Source of the DNA: Undaria pinnatifida
Lineage: Eukaryota; Sar; Phaeophyceae; Laminariales; Alariaceae
Length of the DNA stretch: 64,000 nucleotides
Assembly (NCBI GenBank): GCA_012845835.1
Contig: JABAKD010000012.1
Coordinates: 11,540,213-11,604,212 of the forward strand
Reading direction: 5' to 3'
The notes under the pieces: model-generated
Databases searched by the model: none
The model's input: the letters and a program-made list of their open reading frames with translations, nothing else
Told to the model about the DNA's origin: nothing
Translations under genes and position numbers: made by a program
In this document: positions 20,964 to 32,235 of the stretch, in pieces
Position numbering within the stretch: position 1 is the first letter of the stretch
How the letters are laid out: each line of letters opens with the position of its first letter

Positions 20964-22460
20964 GGGGGGTATTTTTGGCGAGTGTAAGGCCGGACTCACC
21001 CTCAAGGAGTGATGCCTTCTTGCTGCTGCCTGTGGCCGCGACGCTTAGGCGTGGCGGTAAATTGGGTCGTACGTGGTGCGTTAGGCATGTTCACCTACGA
21101 TTCGCGCGTCTTTTTAGGCAGCACCGGCGGAGCAGCAATGCTTAATCGGGATGCTCGTGTGCGGAGGCAGGCGCCACCACGAGCTACGCTACGGCGCAGT
21201 CTCGGTGTGCGTGGAGGGGACTGCGCCGGCATGAGGCTGGATTTGACGACGAAGGAGGAGGGCGACTGGCCGGCGACGGGCGGGGAAGAGACGGATTGAA
21301 CTCTCCATGAACGAAAAATTTTGTTTTTCAGATCAGCACCGCAAACTGCGTGGAGGATTTTGTTATTTTTTGGACGGGGGAGAAGGGGAACCGACTGGAA
21401 TTGAGTGTGAACGAGAGCAAGTGCGAAGGAGCTGGCCGAGTGAGCTAAGGCGATGCGGCGGCCACGGAGAACCACAGCAGGAGGATGGTACACGGGCACC
21501 CGCGACCGACACGCACATCATCATCATGAGAGCAGCGATCGTCTTGTTTTTTAGGTTTATTTTTACGAGGCAGTAGTACAACATGTTACTTACGTCACTG
21601 ACTTTTGTAGAGTTTGTAGAAGAGTTGTATACCCTCAAAGGGGAACGATCCGCCGCAATTTTCAATTTTCAGGCACGGGCGTCGTAGCTGCGCTGCAACC
21701 TGTCAAATGACTCTGGAAGGAGGGGCGATCATTGATATCTGTACTGCGGTTTTTATTCTATTGCTCTTGTTTCACTGCATGCCCTCGGGTCGTCACTCTG
21801 ACAGCACTCCAGACAGCAGGCGCGTTCGTTTATACTCACGATTACCGTGCGGCTCGTGCGGTGCAGGCAGCCCAACCGCTGTAGTTTGTAGCCGCGAGTT
21901 GGTTAGTTGTGGGGACGGGAAAACTCTATGCTGTAGTTGGGTGGATACCCGCGGCCATGTGAGTTAAGTTTGCACATTGGAATTTTTCACTTGTTGTGCA
22001 CCTTTTTCCATTTTCCGCATCGTGCGTTTTTAGGCGGGAAAGCGTAGTATTTCCCAGGCGAATTTTGATTTTACTTGGTTTTTCGTATCTTCCTAGGGCT
22101 CCAGCACCTTTGTGCTCTAGATTTTTGAAAAGAGTTAATGTGAGAAAGCAACATAAAACAACAGTGTAAGCCTGTATCTATCTACTCTTCCCCCGTGATC
22201 ACTCGGTTCTGTACGGCATTGCGGGGGGGCGGGGGCGGGGTGAACACAATCCTGTCATCCACTATTGCGCAGAAAATACGTAACAAAACTACGATTCTCA
22301 TGCCTAGTACCACAGGTACTGTATTAATGTATTAATAATGCAAGCATATCACCAGGCAAGGTTGAAAATTCAGTTGTATGTTGAAAACGTAACCACCACC
22401 TATCCATCACCTCTCGTTGTTGAAACAAGAAAATGAAGTACAGATTGATGTATCATATAT
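20964..22460. other. No recognisable gene
   Basis: GC-rich at first (20970-21560) with overlapping frames of 60-134 codons on both strands and none convincing, then more AT-rich. No splice-bounded exon, inverted repeat or domain was found. The G/C-rich part could be the edge of a gene or a CpG-rich region, but I cannot show it. Confidence 0.35.
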
Positions 22461-22465
22461 ACTAT

Positions 22466-23510
22466 TCCCCCCCCCCCCCCCCCCCCCCCCCCGCTCCAAC
22501 GCCCCCTCTTTCCCGACCACCTGCACGATCGCCTAGACCTTGCACCACGCGTATAACAAGCTGATACATATCTTTGATCTCACAGCCGAAGTGTATTTGA
22601 ATATTATTTGTGACCTGAACCTCCTGAAAATCCCCCCCCCCCCTCCCCCCCCCCCTCTTGCTCTCCCTTACTCAAACGCCCCACCAAATATCGAAATCCA
22701 CCACATTAATAAACACTTCACGCACAGGATATCACCTCATTATCTTTCAAGAGCCATCCATGCCGCTGTGTCCCCCCCTCCCCCCCGCCTCGAACGCCCC
22801 CTCCTTCCCCATCACCCGCACCTTCGCCTAGACCTAGCACCACACGTAAAACAAACCCCTCACCTAAAGCCGTCCCCCCCCCCCCCTGCCCCCGCCCCCC
22901 CGCCCCCACCTCCCACCCTCCCCCCCCAACCCATCCCAACCCCACCCCCTCGAACACTCCACCCTCTCTTTACTCACTGATTGTACGAATTACCCCAGGA
23001 TATACATGATAAACTGATGTATTATTTCCAAAAATGTCACATTTATCCCCTCAAAATAATGTATAGTTTCCAGGCACATATTGAGCTGCCCCCCCCCCCC
23101 CCCCCCCCCCCCCCTCCGCCCCCAATAATATACTGGTGCCAAAACCGTCGGATTTATCCCCTCGAAAGGATTTATAGCTTACATGCACAAATTGCCCCTC
23201 CCCCCCCCCCCCCCCCGCCCCCCTCCAAACCCGCTCGCTTTTGATCAAAACCAGGCCCCCCTTTCCCTTCACAGCTGTCAGATTTTGTCCCCCTCAGAAA
23301 CGGGTTTTATAGTTTCCGCGCACAGACTGACTAAAATCATCCTGTTGACCCTGATAGCTACGCTGTAGTTGTAAGGGGAGTCGCCGACCTATATCCTTAA
23401 TGAGGACACACAACTCGTAATGCGCGCGATCGGAGTATCACACACAGCTTGCAAAGATGAGTTTCGACGAAATCTTCGATCTCACAGCTGGAGTGTATTT
23501 TAATTTTTAT
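22466..23510 (+). mobile_element. D-family modular repeat, copy 1
   Basis: Begins with about 26 C's (22467-22492) and consists of unique modules separated by C homopolymers. Three adjacent modules are diverged copies of one another, each with the pattern TCA-ATTT-TCCCC-TC, then TTTATAG-TT, then GCACA-A-TG (near 23030, 23150 and 23270). The far end carries GGGGAGTCGCCGACC, CACACACAGCTTGCAAAGATG and GATCTCACAGCTGGAGTG, then an AT tail. Pro-rich or Gly-rich frames here reflect the C runs only. No coding domain. Confidence 0.75.
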
Positions 23511-24151
<641 letters not shown>

Positions 24152-24383
24152 TCCTCACATTAACTCGCATATTCAAAGACAGGCTCCAGTCACCCTGGAG
24201 CTGAGGAATACCCTGGGGAAAAACACAAACAACCCAAGGTGGTACACGCACATACCACAGCTGACGCAATTCATGCCTCCACCAGAAACATATAAAAGTG
24301 AAATCGGGAGTCAGTCTACGATGTGCCAGGTTTATACCTGGTGCACACGTCTCATTACTCGCGCCTGGAAAAACCGAATACAG

Positions 24384-24563
24384 CAGTAGGTGGCCCTGCA
24401 TAGTGCGGGTAAGTGCCACGAAAATTTACATGCACTATTCTGGGCACCCGCACTATATAAAAACCGGCCACTATAAAGGGGTCTCTATTGTGCTGAACGA
24501 TTTCACCCGCACAATATCGGACACCCCCACTATATGACCCGCAGTATATTGGGCCACCTACTG
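24384..24563. mobile_element. E-family MITE, 180 bp
   Basis: The left end CAGTAGGTGGCCC then TAGTGCGGGT is inverted at the right end (ACCCGCAGTATATTGGGCCACCTACTG in reverse sense). The interior has repeated CCCGCACTATAT-like words on both strands. It shares CAGTAG...CTACTG termini with the element at 25056. ATAC lies next to both ends (imperfect). Confidence 0.75.
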
Positions 24564-24654
24564 TATACCGCTTGCCACCCAAGAAAGACTACCACGTATA
24601 TATTACACGTAGCATCTGTCACTACGCATACGCACGACAGACGCAAGTCAATTG

Positions 24655-24787
24655 TAAAAAAGAAACAAAGAACAAATAAGAAGAGAAAGGAAAGGAAGAA
24701 AAAGAGAAGAAAGCGAAAAAAGAAAAGGATAAAGGAAAAGGAAACGAAAGAAAAGAAAAGACAAGATCAAAAGCAAGAAAAAAAGGT
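24655..24787. repeat. Purine-only tract
   Basis: About 130 bp almost entirely A and G on the plus strand (AAGAAAGGAAAGG-type), with a handful of C/T interruptions. Such a tract can form triplex DNA. Lys/Arg-rich frames across it are not credible genes. Confidence 0.8.
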
Positions 24788-24892
24788 ATATCGTTGCCCG
24801 ACAAACATCAGTACTATGAACAGCAATCGCTCATCCCCCCAAAAATCCAGTATTTCAGTACGTACGTAGGTGCGCTTTGATTAGCAGAGTAT

Positions 24893-25022
24893 CAACCGCT
24901 AAGTATACCAGTTGTAGTATAGTATCGTTCGACTGACCCTACCGCGAAACGCAAGCGCTATGCCAACCAACAAAATCGTAATCGCTATCATGAACCGCTA
25001 GTCATACCAGTTGCAGTATATT
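24893..25022. repeat. Direct repeat pair
   Basis: AACCGCTAAGTATACCAGTTG at 24893 and AACCGCTAGTCATACCAGTTG at 24993, 100 bp apart, each followed by -AGTATA. Meaning unknown. It lies just outside the element at 25056. Confidence 0.6.
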
Positions 25023-25055
25023 AATCATTCCACGAACAAGCATGTTTTGATACTA

Positions 25056-25559
25056 CAGTAGTAGCGGCTACGGTTTAAGAGAAAATGTTTAAGAGAAAGT
25101 ACGGGTTTAAGAGAGGTGAATTGGCTAGCACGACCAAAATTGATTTTAGAGAGAACTGGTCTTATGTCTAGGTTTTTTCCTTAAATCGAGCTGCTGGAAA
25201 TCACACCACATAGCCATCACACGCATCACACACACAGCAGCTGCAGACACCATGGTCTGCGCAGCGGGCAGTCGCTGCACAGCTGTCCCCCACCACACGC
25301 TAGGCCCACCGAAGTTCACAAATCACCAATGCAAAGGCGTCTGTGGGCAGTACCTCCATGGCACTTGTGGTGTGGTGGACCGGCTCGGGACCGGCGAGAT
25401 GCACCGCATTTGCCACACCTCTGCGACCTCCCGCGAGAGTGCGATATGATTAAATAAAATACTCTCTTATACCGTAGCCAACACAGTATAACAGAAAGCC
25501 GGATTTAAGAGAGGGAAACTGGGCTGGCACGGACCTCTCTTAAACCGTAGCCGCTACTG
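25056..25559. mobile_element. E-family DNA element with small ORF, TSD TACTA
   Basis: 504 bp with termini CAGTAGTAGCGGCTACGG and, inverted, CAGTAGCGGCTACGG, each leading into GTTTAAGAGA. TACTA is duplicated at 25051-25055 and 25560-25564. The left side has three direct copies of TTTAAGAGA within 60 bp, and the right side has two more plus the inverted one. One ORF (25252-25449) lies inside. The combination of CAG ends, 5-bp duplication and subterminal direct repeats suits a cut-and-paste DNA transposon derivative; I cannot name the superfamily. Confidence 0.8.
25252..25449 (+). CDS. Small Cys/His-rich ORF within DNA element
   Basis: 65 codons, starting in a good ATG context (CACCATGG), entirely inside the inverted-repeat element 25056-25559. 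It has Cys or His at positions 3, 9, 14, 15, 24, 27, 31, 36, 39, 51, 54 and 55, for example HQCKGVCGQYLHGTCG, a spacing that could bind one or two zinc ions. It may be the truncated zinc-binding N-terminus of a transposase left in a deletion derivative, or a chance frame. I do not recognise a named family. There is no promoter or polyadenylation evidence. Confidence 0.4.
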   Translation: MVCAAGSRCTAVPHHTLGPPKFTNHQCKGVCGQYLHGTCGVVDRLGTGEMHRICHTSATSRESAI

Positions 25560-25739
25560 TACTACTTATTGCTGTGGCACTTGAAAATAATACGTGCCTT
25601 TCGATCTCGCCGCACCCGGTAGTAGTGAGGTCACCTCTTTTCGCATACACGTGCTCGCCGCGGACGGGTAAGGCGCCGACCGGGCGTCTCGTGCCCTCAA
25701 CCCCCGAAGATGCTGAAGGACCAACCAGTGCCTATGCCT

Positions 25740-26643
25740 TCTCGATTCAAATCGCTCTCCTGCTCGCAATCGCTCTGGCCCCCCTTCGCTTCGCATTTCC
25801 CAAACGCAAACGACCCTGCCTCCCAAACACAAAAACCAGAAAATCATGGCTTCCGATCTCCCATTCGCTGTTGCTCTCATCAAGACCTGCAGACATTGGG
25901 GGTGGCCACGGGTCTGGGTCGGCAGCACCAGGTAGCTGCGGCTGCTGCTGGTTCGGCTGCTGCTGAAGCAGCTCTTCCTCCTTGTCGATCTGCATAGATT
26001 CCATCATCCCTTTTCCCCCCATCACGCGCCATCACTTCTCCAACCTCAGCCACCACGTTCTTAGATGCCATCACCCCTTCGTGCTCATCTCCGTCAACTT
26101 CTTCCGGTGGCGACAGGAGGGTCAGCGGCTGCGCTACCAGCGGCTGCTGCGCCGGTAGCGGCTCGGGCGGTTGCGGTGGAGCTTCTTGCTTTGCCGCTTC
26201 AGCGTCGTCTTCCAACCTTTCCGACTCGGGTTGGTTTGCGTTAGTTTCCTCCGATCGTTTTTCCTCCAATGTCTGCGCCATTACTACTGAAGACATTATT
26301 AGTAATATAGTCTAAGGTCTTGCTGCTGCTCATGGAATCCTTGCCTTTGTGTATATTTCAACTGGACGACGATCTCTAGCAGAATTCCCTCTAAGAATTC
26401 TCGAGGCGTCGGGAATGCAGCGTGCCCTTGGGCGCCTGTCGATTCCTGGGCTGGCTCTTCTCCACGGAGGATTGTCTTGGCAAGATCTTGTACTTGCAAT
26501 GCAGCAAAACAAGCCATTCGTTTGTCAGTTAAGCGTTGGGTCTCGATCATTTGGTCCTCGGAGACTGAGCAACCTTCACAGCTAATTTGGTCTCCTCCCT
26601 TCCCACTGTATGTAGCCTCCGCAAAAGCCGCTGCAGTCGGCAA
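25740..26643 (-). pseudogene. Decayed coding region, unknown, minus strand
   Basis: Two adjoining minus-strand blocks look protein-like. 26302-26643 encodes an acidic, helix-type segment with SCEGCSVSEDQMIETQRL and QVQDLAKTILRGEEP. 25880-26296 starts MSSVVMAQTLEEKRSEE and is Pro/Gln/Glu-rich. At about 26010-26020 a G/A run shifts the sensible reading to another frame, which continues MESMQIDKEEELLQQQ and later DESNSEWEIGSHDF to about 25840. No domain is recognised. The shift and low complexity suggest a dead transposon gene or an old host exon. Confidence 0.4.
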
Positions 26644-26847
26644 TCATGCTCGTCCCGAGCTCCTCAGAGCACTCTACCCCCAAAGGCACGAGTTGCCTTG
26701 TCGTACGATCATGCTGGCAAACCGAGAGCAATCTCCCCGTGAGCCACCCTACGCCGGGCATACAGATTGTCGATTATCGTGAGTTTTTTCAAAGCCGGGT
26801 ATCATCGAACAAGGTAACGATCGAAGGTTTTTCGTTTAAATAGTAGC

Positions 26848-27790
26848 ATGATTGCCGATGTGTTGAGTATGATGGGTGAGATTTTTCGTTTCAGGCAGAG
26901 AATGCTTTTTGAGGTGAAGAAAGACACACCAGACCATTTCGGTAAACGAAAGCCGAGCATACCAGCAGGCCCGAGGGCATGGGACTGGTTCATTGGACCA
27001 CAGATGAATGGCAAGGTGTATGGACTTGAGCGCCCTCAGCCTGGCAGGCCACAGGTCCTAGGAGCAGCGGGAGAAACATGAGCAGCAACCCCCCCCCACC
27101 GGCGCCGCCGCCGCAGCAGGAGAACCTTCAAACGAATTCTGAATCAAATGAGGAAAGGTAGTTCGGCAGGGACCCTTCTCGGGAGGGGCAGACGTCGGTT
27201 AGGACAGCGGAAATCGTCGACGAAAAGGGGTGAGAAGAGCACGACGTGATGTTAACACAAGAGATCAACAGCCAGCCGAGGATGTTGGCGCCAACTTCAC
27301 CGCTTCCGTAATCGATGCGCCGCTACCTTCCCCTGGCCCCACGGTTGATGCCGCCGCCGCAGAGTAGGCATTTTCCGGAGTTAAAGGGTCCTCGCGACGT
27401 TGCAGCCAGAGAGAGGAAGATGAACCGGGGGGAGAGCTCCGAACGGATCGACATCAGGACACATTTCCGCAGCTTCCATCTCTGCGACCTCTGCCAACGT
27501 CGCCGCGGCCTCATGCTGAACAGCAGGAGACAGCGGAGAATAATGAGCGACCTTAACAGCATACCACACAACACAGACGCGCTGGTCGCCGCAACCACTT
27601 GTACCTCTAACGATGGAGGTAGAAGAGCGCCGGGAATCGCGCGATTAGATCAACCCTCGAGGGCAAGCCATATAATGGCGGACAGCGAGGACGACAAGGA
27701 GGCCCGGTGGGAAAGAGAAGGGGTTGGCACCATTTTGGTGGATAAAGGTGAGGGACAGAAAAAGGTAGGAAGACACGTGTAAGGGGATGG
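26848..27790 (+). pseudogene. Decayed coding region, unknown, plus strand
   Basis: 26848-27081 encodes a 77-residue frame with FGKRKPSIPAGPRAWDWFIG then PQMNGKVYGLERPQ. After its stop comes a Pro/Gln-rich piece (SSNPPPPAPPPQQENLQ) with further stops at about 27160 and 27226. From 27315 two frames alternate in protein-like quality up to ADSEDDKEARWEREGVG near 27675. The pattern is that of a broken gene; family unknown. It may belong with the minus-strand relic next to it as parts of one element, but no terminal repeats were found. Confidence 0.35.
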
Positions 27791-28626
27791 CCAAGCGTGA
27801 GATTGCGCATTTGGGGGTGGAACCGGGGACGGCTGGCTGCGGATTCGACCGAAACGGGCCCGTGGGAGAGAGAGGGACACGAGGCCAGTATCACCATGCA
27901 CAACGAGGTAAGTGCGAGAAGGTACGTGCCTGAATGCTTCTTGGTTTATGCCTTGTGTTTCTTCTCTGACAAGATGTCGGCTTCGTTTTCCTTCATCGCT
28001 GGAAAAGAGAAAGGGGCTGAAATTCAAGGGCAATTTTGCGGAGTTGGTATGAAGGATTCCAGAAGAGGTCCGATACCAGGTGTTTTTCCTTTGGGTAGAC
28101 GCCTTGCTAGCGGGCCACCCGCTGTCGTGTAGTGGGGATCTTGTCGAAGGCCCTCAAAGCGAATAGCACAGATGCAACACAAATGACCTTTTTTTGACAG
28201 CACTGCGTTTTTATATACGACCCTAGACTATACCCTTCTCATCAGCTTCTTGATGTTTTCTACGTCGAACTATTGCCGATCCATTACTGAGAGTAGTGTA
28301 AAAATGGGGACCTAACGCTTCACAAAAAGTGACACCTTTTTTTTGTATTTACACTATCTACTGGTACAAGGACTACCGTGCCCGCCACCCAGTTGTTTTA
28401 CCGCAAACCGATTCCCTTGCACCACTCTAGGCTATATATCCACAGCTTTGACGATGAGTAGAAGGAGAGGTTTTGTCAGAATTCGACGTCACGCGGCTCT
28501 AATCGCTACTCTTAGGGCAAGGAACGCCACGCAATATTAATAATTTGAATGCGGGCTGCATCTGTGCGCTCTGCTTACAACTGAATGCCGTATGTTTCTT
28601 GATGACATTGCTTGGTCTCTACCGTG
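27791..28626. other. No recognisable gene
   Basis: Short frames on both strands only. A frame at 28050-28132 ends RRLASGPPAVV but has no domain. Nothing else is supported. Confidence 0.35.
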
Positions 28627-28710
28627 TGTGTGTGTGTTCTTCACATTAAACCGTTCTTCTACTCGTCGATATCCAGCACACCCAGTGTCCGTACTGATTC
28701 TTCACCCTAG
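28627..28710 (+). repeat. Inverted partner of 33320-33410
   Basis: ACATTAAACCGTTCTTCTA, CGATATC-AG-ACACCCAGTGT and CCGTACTGATTCT match the reverse complement of 33325-33400. The two copies bracket a 4.7-kb stretch containing the LINE tails and the D-repeat palindrome. Either an interspersed repeat in two orientations or the ends of a larger unit. Confidence 0.6.
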
Positions 28711-28849
28711 AAAGATCAGCTCTGTGGTCACAAGCTACGACACAGAGATAATGCATCGTAATGCTTTCGACAACGCAATGTCATGCCCTAGTACTGGGTA
28801 CGACAGGCACAACATACATACGTCAGCAACAGAAATACATTGGAAGAGA

Positions 28850-29295
28850 GAATACGAAATAAACAAAAACAAAAACAAAAACAAAATAATAATAAGAAAA
28901 CAAATAAAACAAAGATAAAAATAAAAACAAAAATGAAACAAACAAAATGAAGGGGAAATCGAAGAAACAACCCAACCGGAAAGGAGAGCCAAAGCTCGGA
29001 AAAGAATCATAAAAAATAAAATAAAATAAAATAAAACCAAAATAAGATAATCCGAACACGAGCCAAAAACCTGGACACGCAAGGAGGGAACAAAGGGGAA
29101 AAAAAATACCCCAGAAAAAGAAGAAAAGTGCTACGTACCTACTAGTCGGCCTGGTACCTTGCTACCCTGTCTGCCATCTCCTTCCTGCCTTCGTCCACCG
29201 CGGTCTCCCTTCTATTCCTCCTGTTGCCCCCCCTGCCCCCACTCCCTTGGACGGCTATCCTTCTACTCCTCCTGTTTCCCCCCCTCCCCCCTTTG
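28850..29295 (-). mobile_element. LINE 3' end, copy 2 (5'-truncated)
   Basis: On the minus strand this starts within the Gly/Arg-rich tail of the LINE ORF (matching 29711-29860, ending ADRVARYQAD then stop). It continues with a 3' UTR containing GGGGTATTTTTTT, CTTGCGTGTCCA, TTTGGCTCGTG and the hairpin-like GAGCTTTGGCTC, and ends in T-rich A/T repeats. The same order follows copy 1. Confidence 0.7.
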
Positions 29296-29363
29296 TGTTC
29301 TTCTCATTAAACCAAAATACCTTGTAAAAGAGAGAAACAACGAAAGAAACCAAGACAAAACAA

Positions 29364-29364
29364 A

Positions 29365-29395
<31 letters not shown>

Positions 29396-29396
29396 A
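29364..29396. repeat. (AAAT)n microsatellite
   Basis: AAATAAATAAAT repeated for 33 bp: the 3' tail of LINE copy 1 on the minus strand. Confidence 0.9.
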
Positions 29397-29710
29397 AAGG
29401 GGAGCCAAAGCTCGGGAGATAGAAACATACCCCGAGCATGAGCCAAAATGGACATGCAAGGGGGAAAGAAAGGGAAAAAAATACCCCGGAAAAAAGGAAA
29501 CAAGTAAAAGAAGGAAGACTGGGAGGGCCAAATAAAACAGGCTCGTCACCTACCCACCATGCAAGACTCCCTTCATAAGGATAAGAAGGGGAAAGAAAAA
29601 AGGAAAGAAAAAAAATGAATTCGCGGAAAAATCAAAGTACCAAGGCATCACATTCCGAGCAGCCGCAGCAGTTGGCGGTACGAGTGGCATAGATAGAAAG
29701 GTTCCACCTA

Positions 29711-30325
29711 CTAGTCGGCCTGGTACCTTGCTACCCTGTCTGCGGTCTCCTTCCTACTTTCATCTACCGCGGTTTCCCTTCTACTCCTCCCGTCCCCCCC
29801 CCTGCCCCCATACCCTTGTGCGGTGTTCCTTCTACCCCTCCTGCTGCCCCCCCTCCCCCCGTTCCCTTCGACACCACCCACGGCGGATGCGCGGCGCTGT
29901 CTACTCAGCTTTGCATCATCCTCGTGCCACCTGCCCATGAACCGTTCAGCTGCTTCGAGGACCCCCCGGTACCACTCGCCCGCCTTTTTTGCTGCAGTGG
30001 GCCACAGCGCGGTCCCAACTCCAAAAACTAAGGGGGAGTGTTCCGTTGATCCCTCGTTGGCTTTGAACACCCTAAGGTCCTCAGCTATGGCTCTAGGCCA
30101 AGTCTTGAGTTGTCCGCCTGGTTTCGGGTTCTCCCCACCAGCGATCGTCCCGAACATCAACCGACGGGGCAATCGTCCCTTGTGTTGTCGCACCAGGGCC
30201 CCGGCAAAGAAGAGCCGCCGTTTACGGATGGTCGTTTCGATGCTCTCGCATCGTGTCATCCTGAGGGCCTTCGCGTACGAGAGGGTGGTGTGGTCGGTGC
30301 GTAATCGGCGCTGGAAGCCAATGAC
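29711..30325 (-). pseudogene. C-terminal fragment of LINE endonuclease/reverse transcriptase ORF
   Basis: A conserved post-RT segment begins with RTDHTTLSYAKALRMTRCES, continues IETTIRKRRLFFAGALVRQ, GRLPRRLMFGT and KTWPRAIAEDLRVF, and ends with AKKAGEWYRGVLEAAERFM. This Arg/Lys-rich domain after the reverse transcriptase is typical of LINE-type ORF2 proteins. A Gly/Arg repetitive tail and stop at 29711 follow. The open frame extends upstream to 30607, but residues before the conserved part look unrelated, so the copy is 5'-truncated. It has no polymerase active site and is not functional. Confidence 0.8.
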
Positions 30326-30811
30326 CGTGCCACATAACGAACACGATATATTCTTGTATGATAACCAAAATGATTTAATGGTTGGTATCTCGAACAGTGG
30401 AAGAACACGATGGGTGTGTAATCGGCGTCGAGTTGTCTTCGCTGTTTGGGAGACGTTTATTCTTGTCACGTAAAAGAGGTACGATGATGTGACATGAAGT
30501 ATTTTCAACCACGCGAAAATTACTATAAACCTGCAGCCCAACCCCAACCCTAACTCGTAGGAAATACGTGTGCAATGTACCGGTCGAACTGCTCCCCTTA
30601 ATGACATCTCACGCTGCGGTCAAATGGTTGGAAAGGCAAATTGCGTGCGTATGACACTGACTGAGGGGTACGAAAAAGCGTGACAAAAGGAAAGAGAAAA
30701 TGGACTGGTAACGGCCGATGAATACAATTTGTAGTACATGCGATATGAATAAACGCGACTACATGGGTTTTAGTATCACACGTATATTTGAACCAAAATG
30801 ATCCTGCAAAG

Positions 30812-31135
30812 CCCCTTGGCCAACCCTGTGAGAGGAGCTCGTCAGAACGTCCATGCTCCATATCGCGCCTTCGGGTGAGCGCAAAAAGCGATATACGCTA
30901 GCTCTATTGTGATTTCTTCAGATACTGCCTACCGTGGCGATGCCGAGGTCTTTCTCCAGCCTGAGCGACGGCTCATTCGAAGGCTGCTGTACAGCCCCAC
31001 AGGACTGTCCACTTTTTTTCTTGGAGTTGTACACAATTAGTTTGGTTTCTAAACAAAAACGTCTGATATCATTTTAGGCTCCGTTCCCCTTTTTCCGAAA
31101 ACTCTCTTAAATGTGAGAACGGTGGTATTGAACTC
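30812..31135 (+). repeat. H-family interspersed repeat, copy 1
   Basis: Matches the reverse complement of about 47820-48060 and then 48100-48160: GCCCCTTGGCCAACCCTGTG, GAGGAGCTCGTCAGAACG, GCCGAGGTC, CCTGAGCGACGGCTCATTCG, GCTGCTGTACAGCCCCACAG, followed by TTTTAGGCTCCGTTCCC and CCGAAAACTCT. It is an unclassified repeat, probably a DNA element. Confidence 0.7.
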
Positions 31136-31449
31136 AAAGTAGACAAGTTTAACGGTCCGCTTACTCTGCTTCTTTCCGCCGCTCTTTATCGAAATCCTCT
31201 GGGAGCGACACACCTTCGGTATGCCCCGTCCGTTCAGATTGACCGCACCGCGTCGCGCTGCAAAATGCCGACTCAAGAGAACGCGTCGCCTGACGGGAAT
31301 GAGGGGGGGGGCAGCAAGGGGATTTTGAGAGTGGTACCCAATAATGGTCCATAATATTGGATAGTTCGACTTACTGAGAAACGCATTGTTTGATCGATTG
31401 TTCGAAATGGGCCTGGATAATAGACGAGTTCTTGAGGCGATTTATTATC

Positions 31450-32235
31450 GCAATATACGCCCCCTTCTTCCCCATCACCCGCACCTTCGCCTAGACCTAG
31501 CACCACACGTATAACAAACCCCTCACCTGAAGCCCTTCCCCCCCCCCCCCCCCCTCCCCTCCCCCGCCCCCCCCCCCCGCCCCCACCCCCCACCCTCCCC
31601 CCCAACCCATCCCAACCCCACCCCCTCGAACACTCCACCCACTCTTTACTCACTGATTGTACGACTCACCCCAGGATATACATGATAAACTGATGTATTA
31701 TTTCCAAAACTGTGACATTTATCCCCTCAAAAAAATGTATAGTTTCCAGACACATATTGAGCTGCCCCCCCCGCCCTCCCCCCCCCCCCCCCCGCCCAAC
31801 CCCCCCCCCCCCGCCCCAACCCCCCCCCCCCCCCCGTCCCCAATAATATACTGGTGCCAAAACCGTCAGATTTATCCCCCCGAAAGGATTTATAGCTTAC
31901 ATGCACAAATTGCCCCTCCCCCCCCCCCCCCCCCGCCCCCCTCCAAACACGCTCGCTTTTGATCAAAACCAGGCCCCCCTTTCCCTTCACAGCTGTCAGA
32001 TTTTGTCCCCCTCAGAAACGGGTTTTATAGTTTCCGCGCACAGACTGACTAAAATCGTCCTGTTGACCCTGATAGCTACACTGTAGTTGTAAGGGGAGTC
32101 GCCGACCTATATCCTTAATGAGGACACACAACTCGTAATGCGCGCGATCGGATTATCACACACAGCTTGCAAAGATGAGTTTCGACGAAATCTTCGATCT
32201 CACAGCTAGAGTGTATTTTAATTTTTTTAATATAT
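31450..32235 (+). mobile_element. D-family modular repeat, copy 2 (left arm of a palindrome)
   Basis: Same module order as 22800-23510: CACCCGCACCTTCGCCTAG, several C runs, the three TATAG modules, GGGGAGTCGCCGACC, GATCTCACAGCTAGAGTG. It ends in TTTAATTTTTTTAATATATG, where the mirrored copy 32236-33080 begins. Confidence 0.75.

Larger units (their letters stand above)
29296..30325 (-). mobile_element. LINE 3' end, copy 1 (5'-truncated)
   Basis: Includes the C-terminal part of a non-LTR reverse-transcriptase ORF (29711-30325), a 3' UTR with TTTGGCTCATGCTCGGGGTATG and GAGCTTTGGCTCCCC, and a 3' microsatellite tail of TTTA repeats (29364-29396). It lies upstream, in transcription sense, of copy 2, so the two copies are head-to-tail. 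Sequence beyond 30325 no longer matches a LINE. Confidence 0.75.

Noticed and set aside
21009-21576. Gene next to the copia element
   Set aside because: GC-rich overlapping frames on both strands without motif or splice support.
22540-23272. Pro-rich and Gly-rich proteins
   Set aside because: They arise from C and G homopolymers in the D repeat and recur wherever the repeat does.
24534-24869. Lys/Arg-rich protein
   Set aside because: Reading of the purine-only tract.
29711-30607. Intact 298-codon LINE protein
   Set aside because: Only the part encoded by 29888-30325 resembles a LINE ORF; the upstream part is unrelated and the polymerase core is absent.
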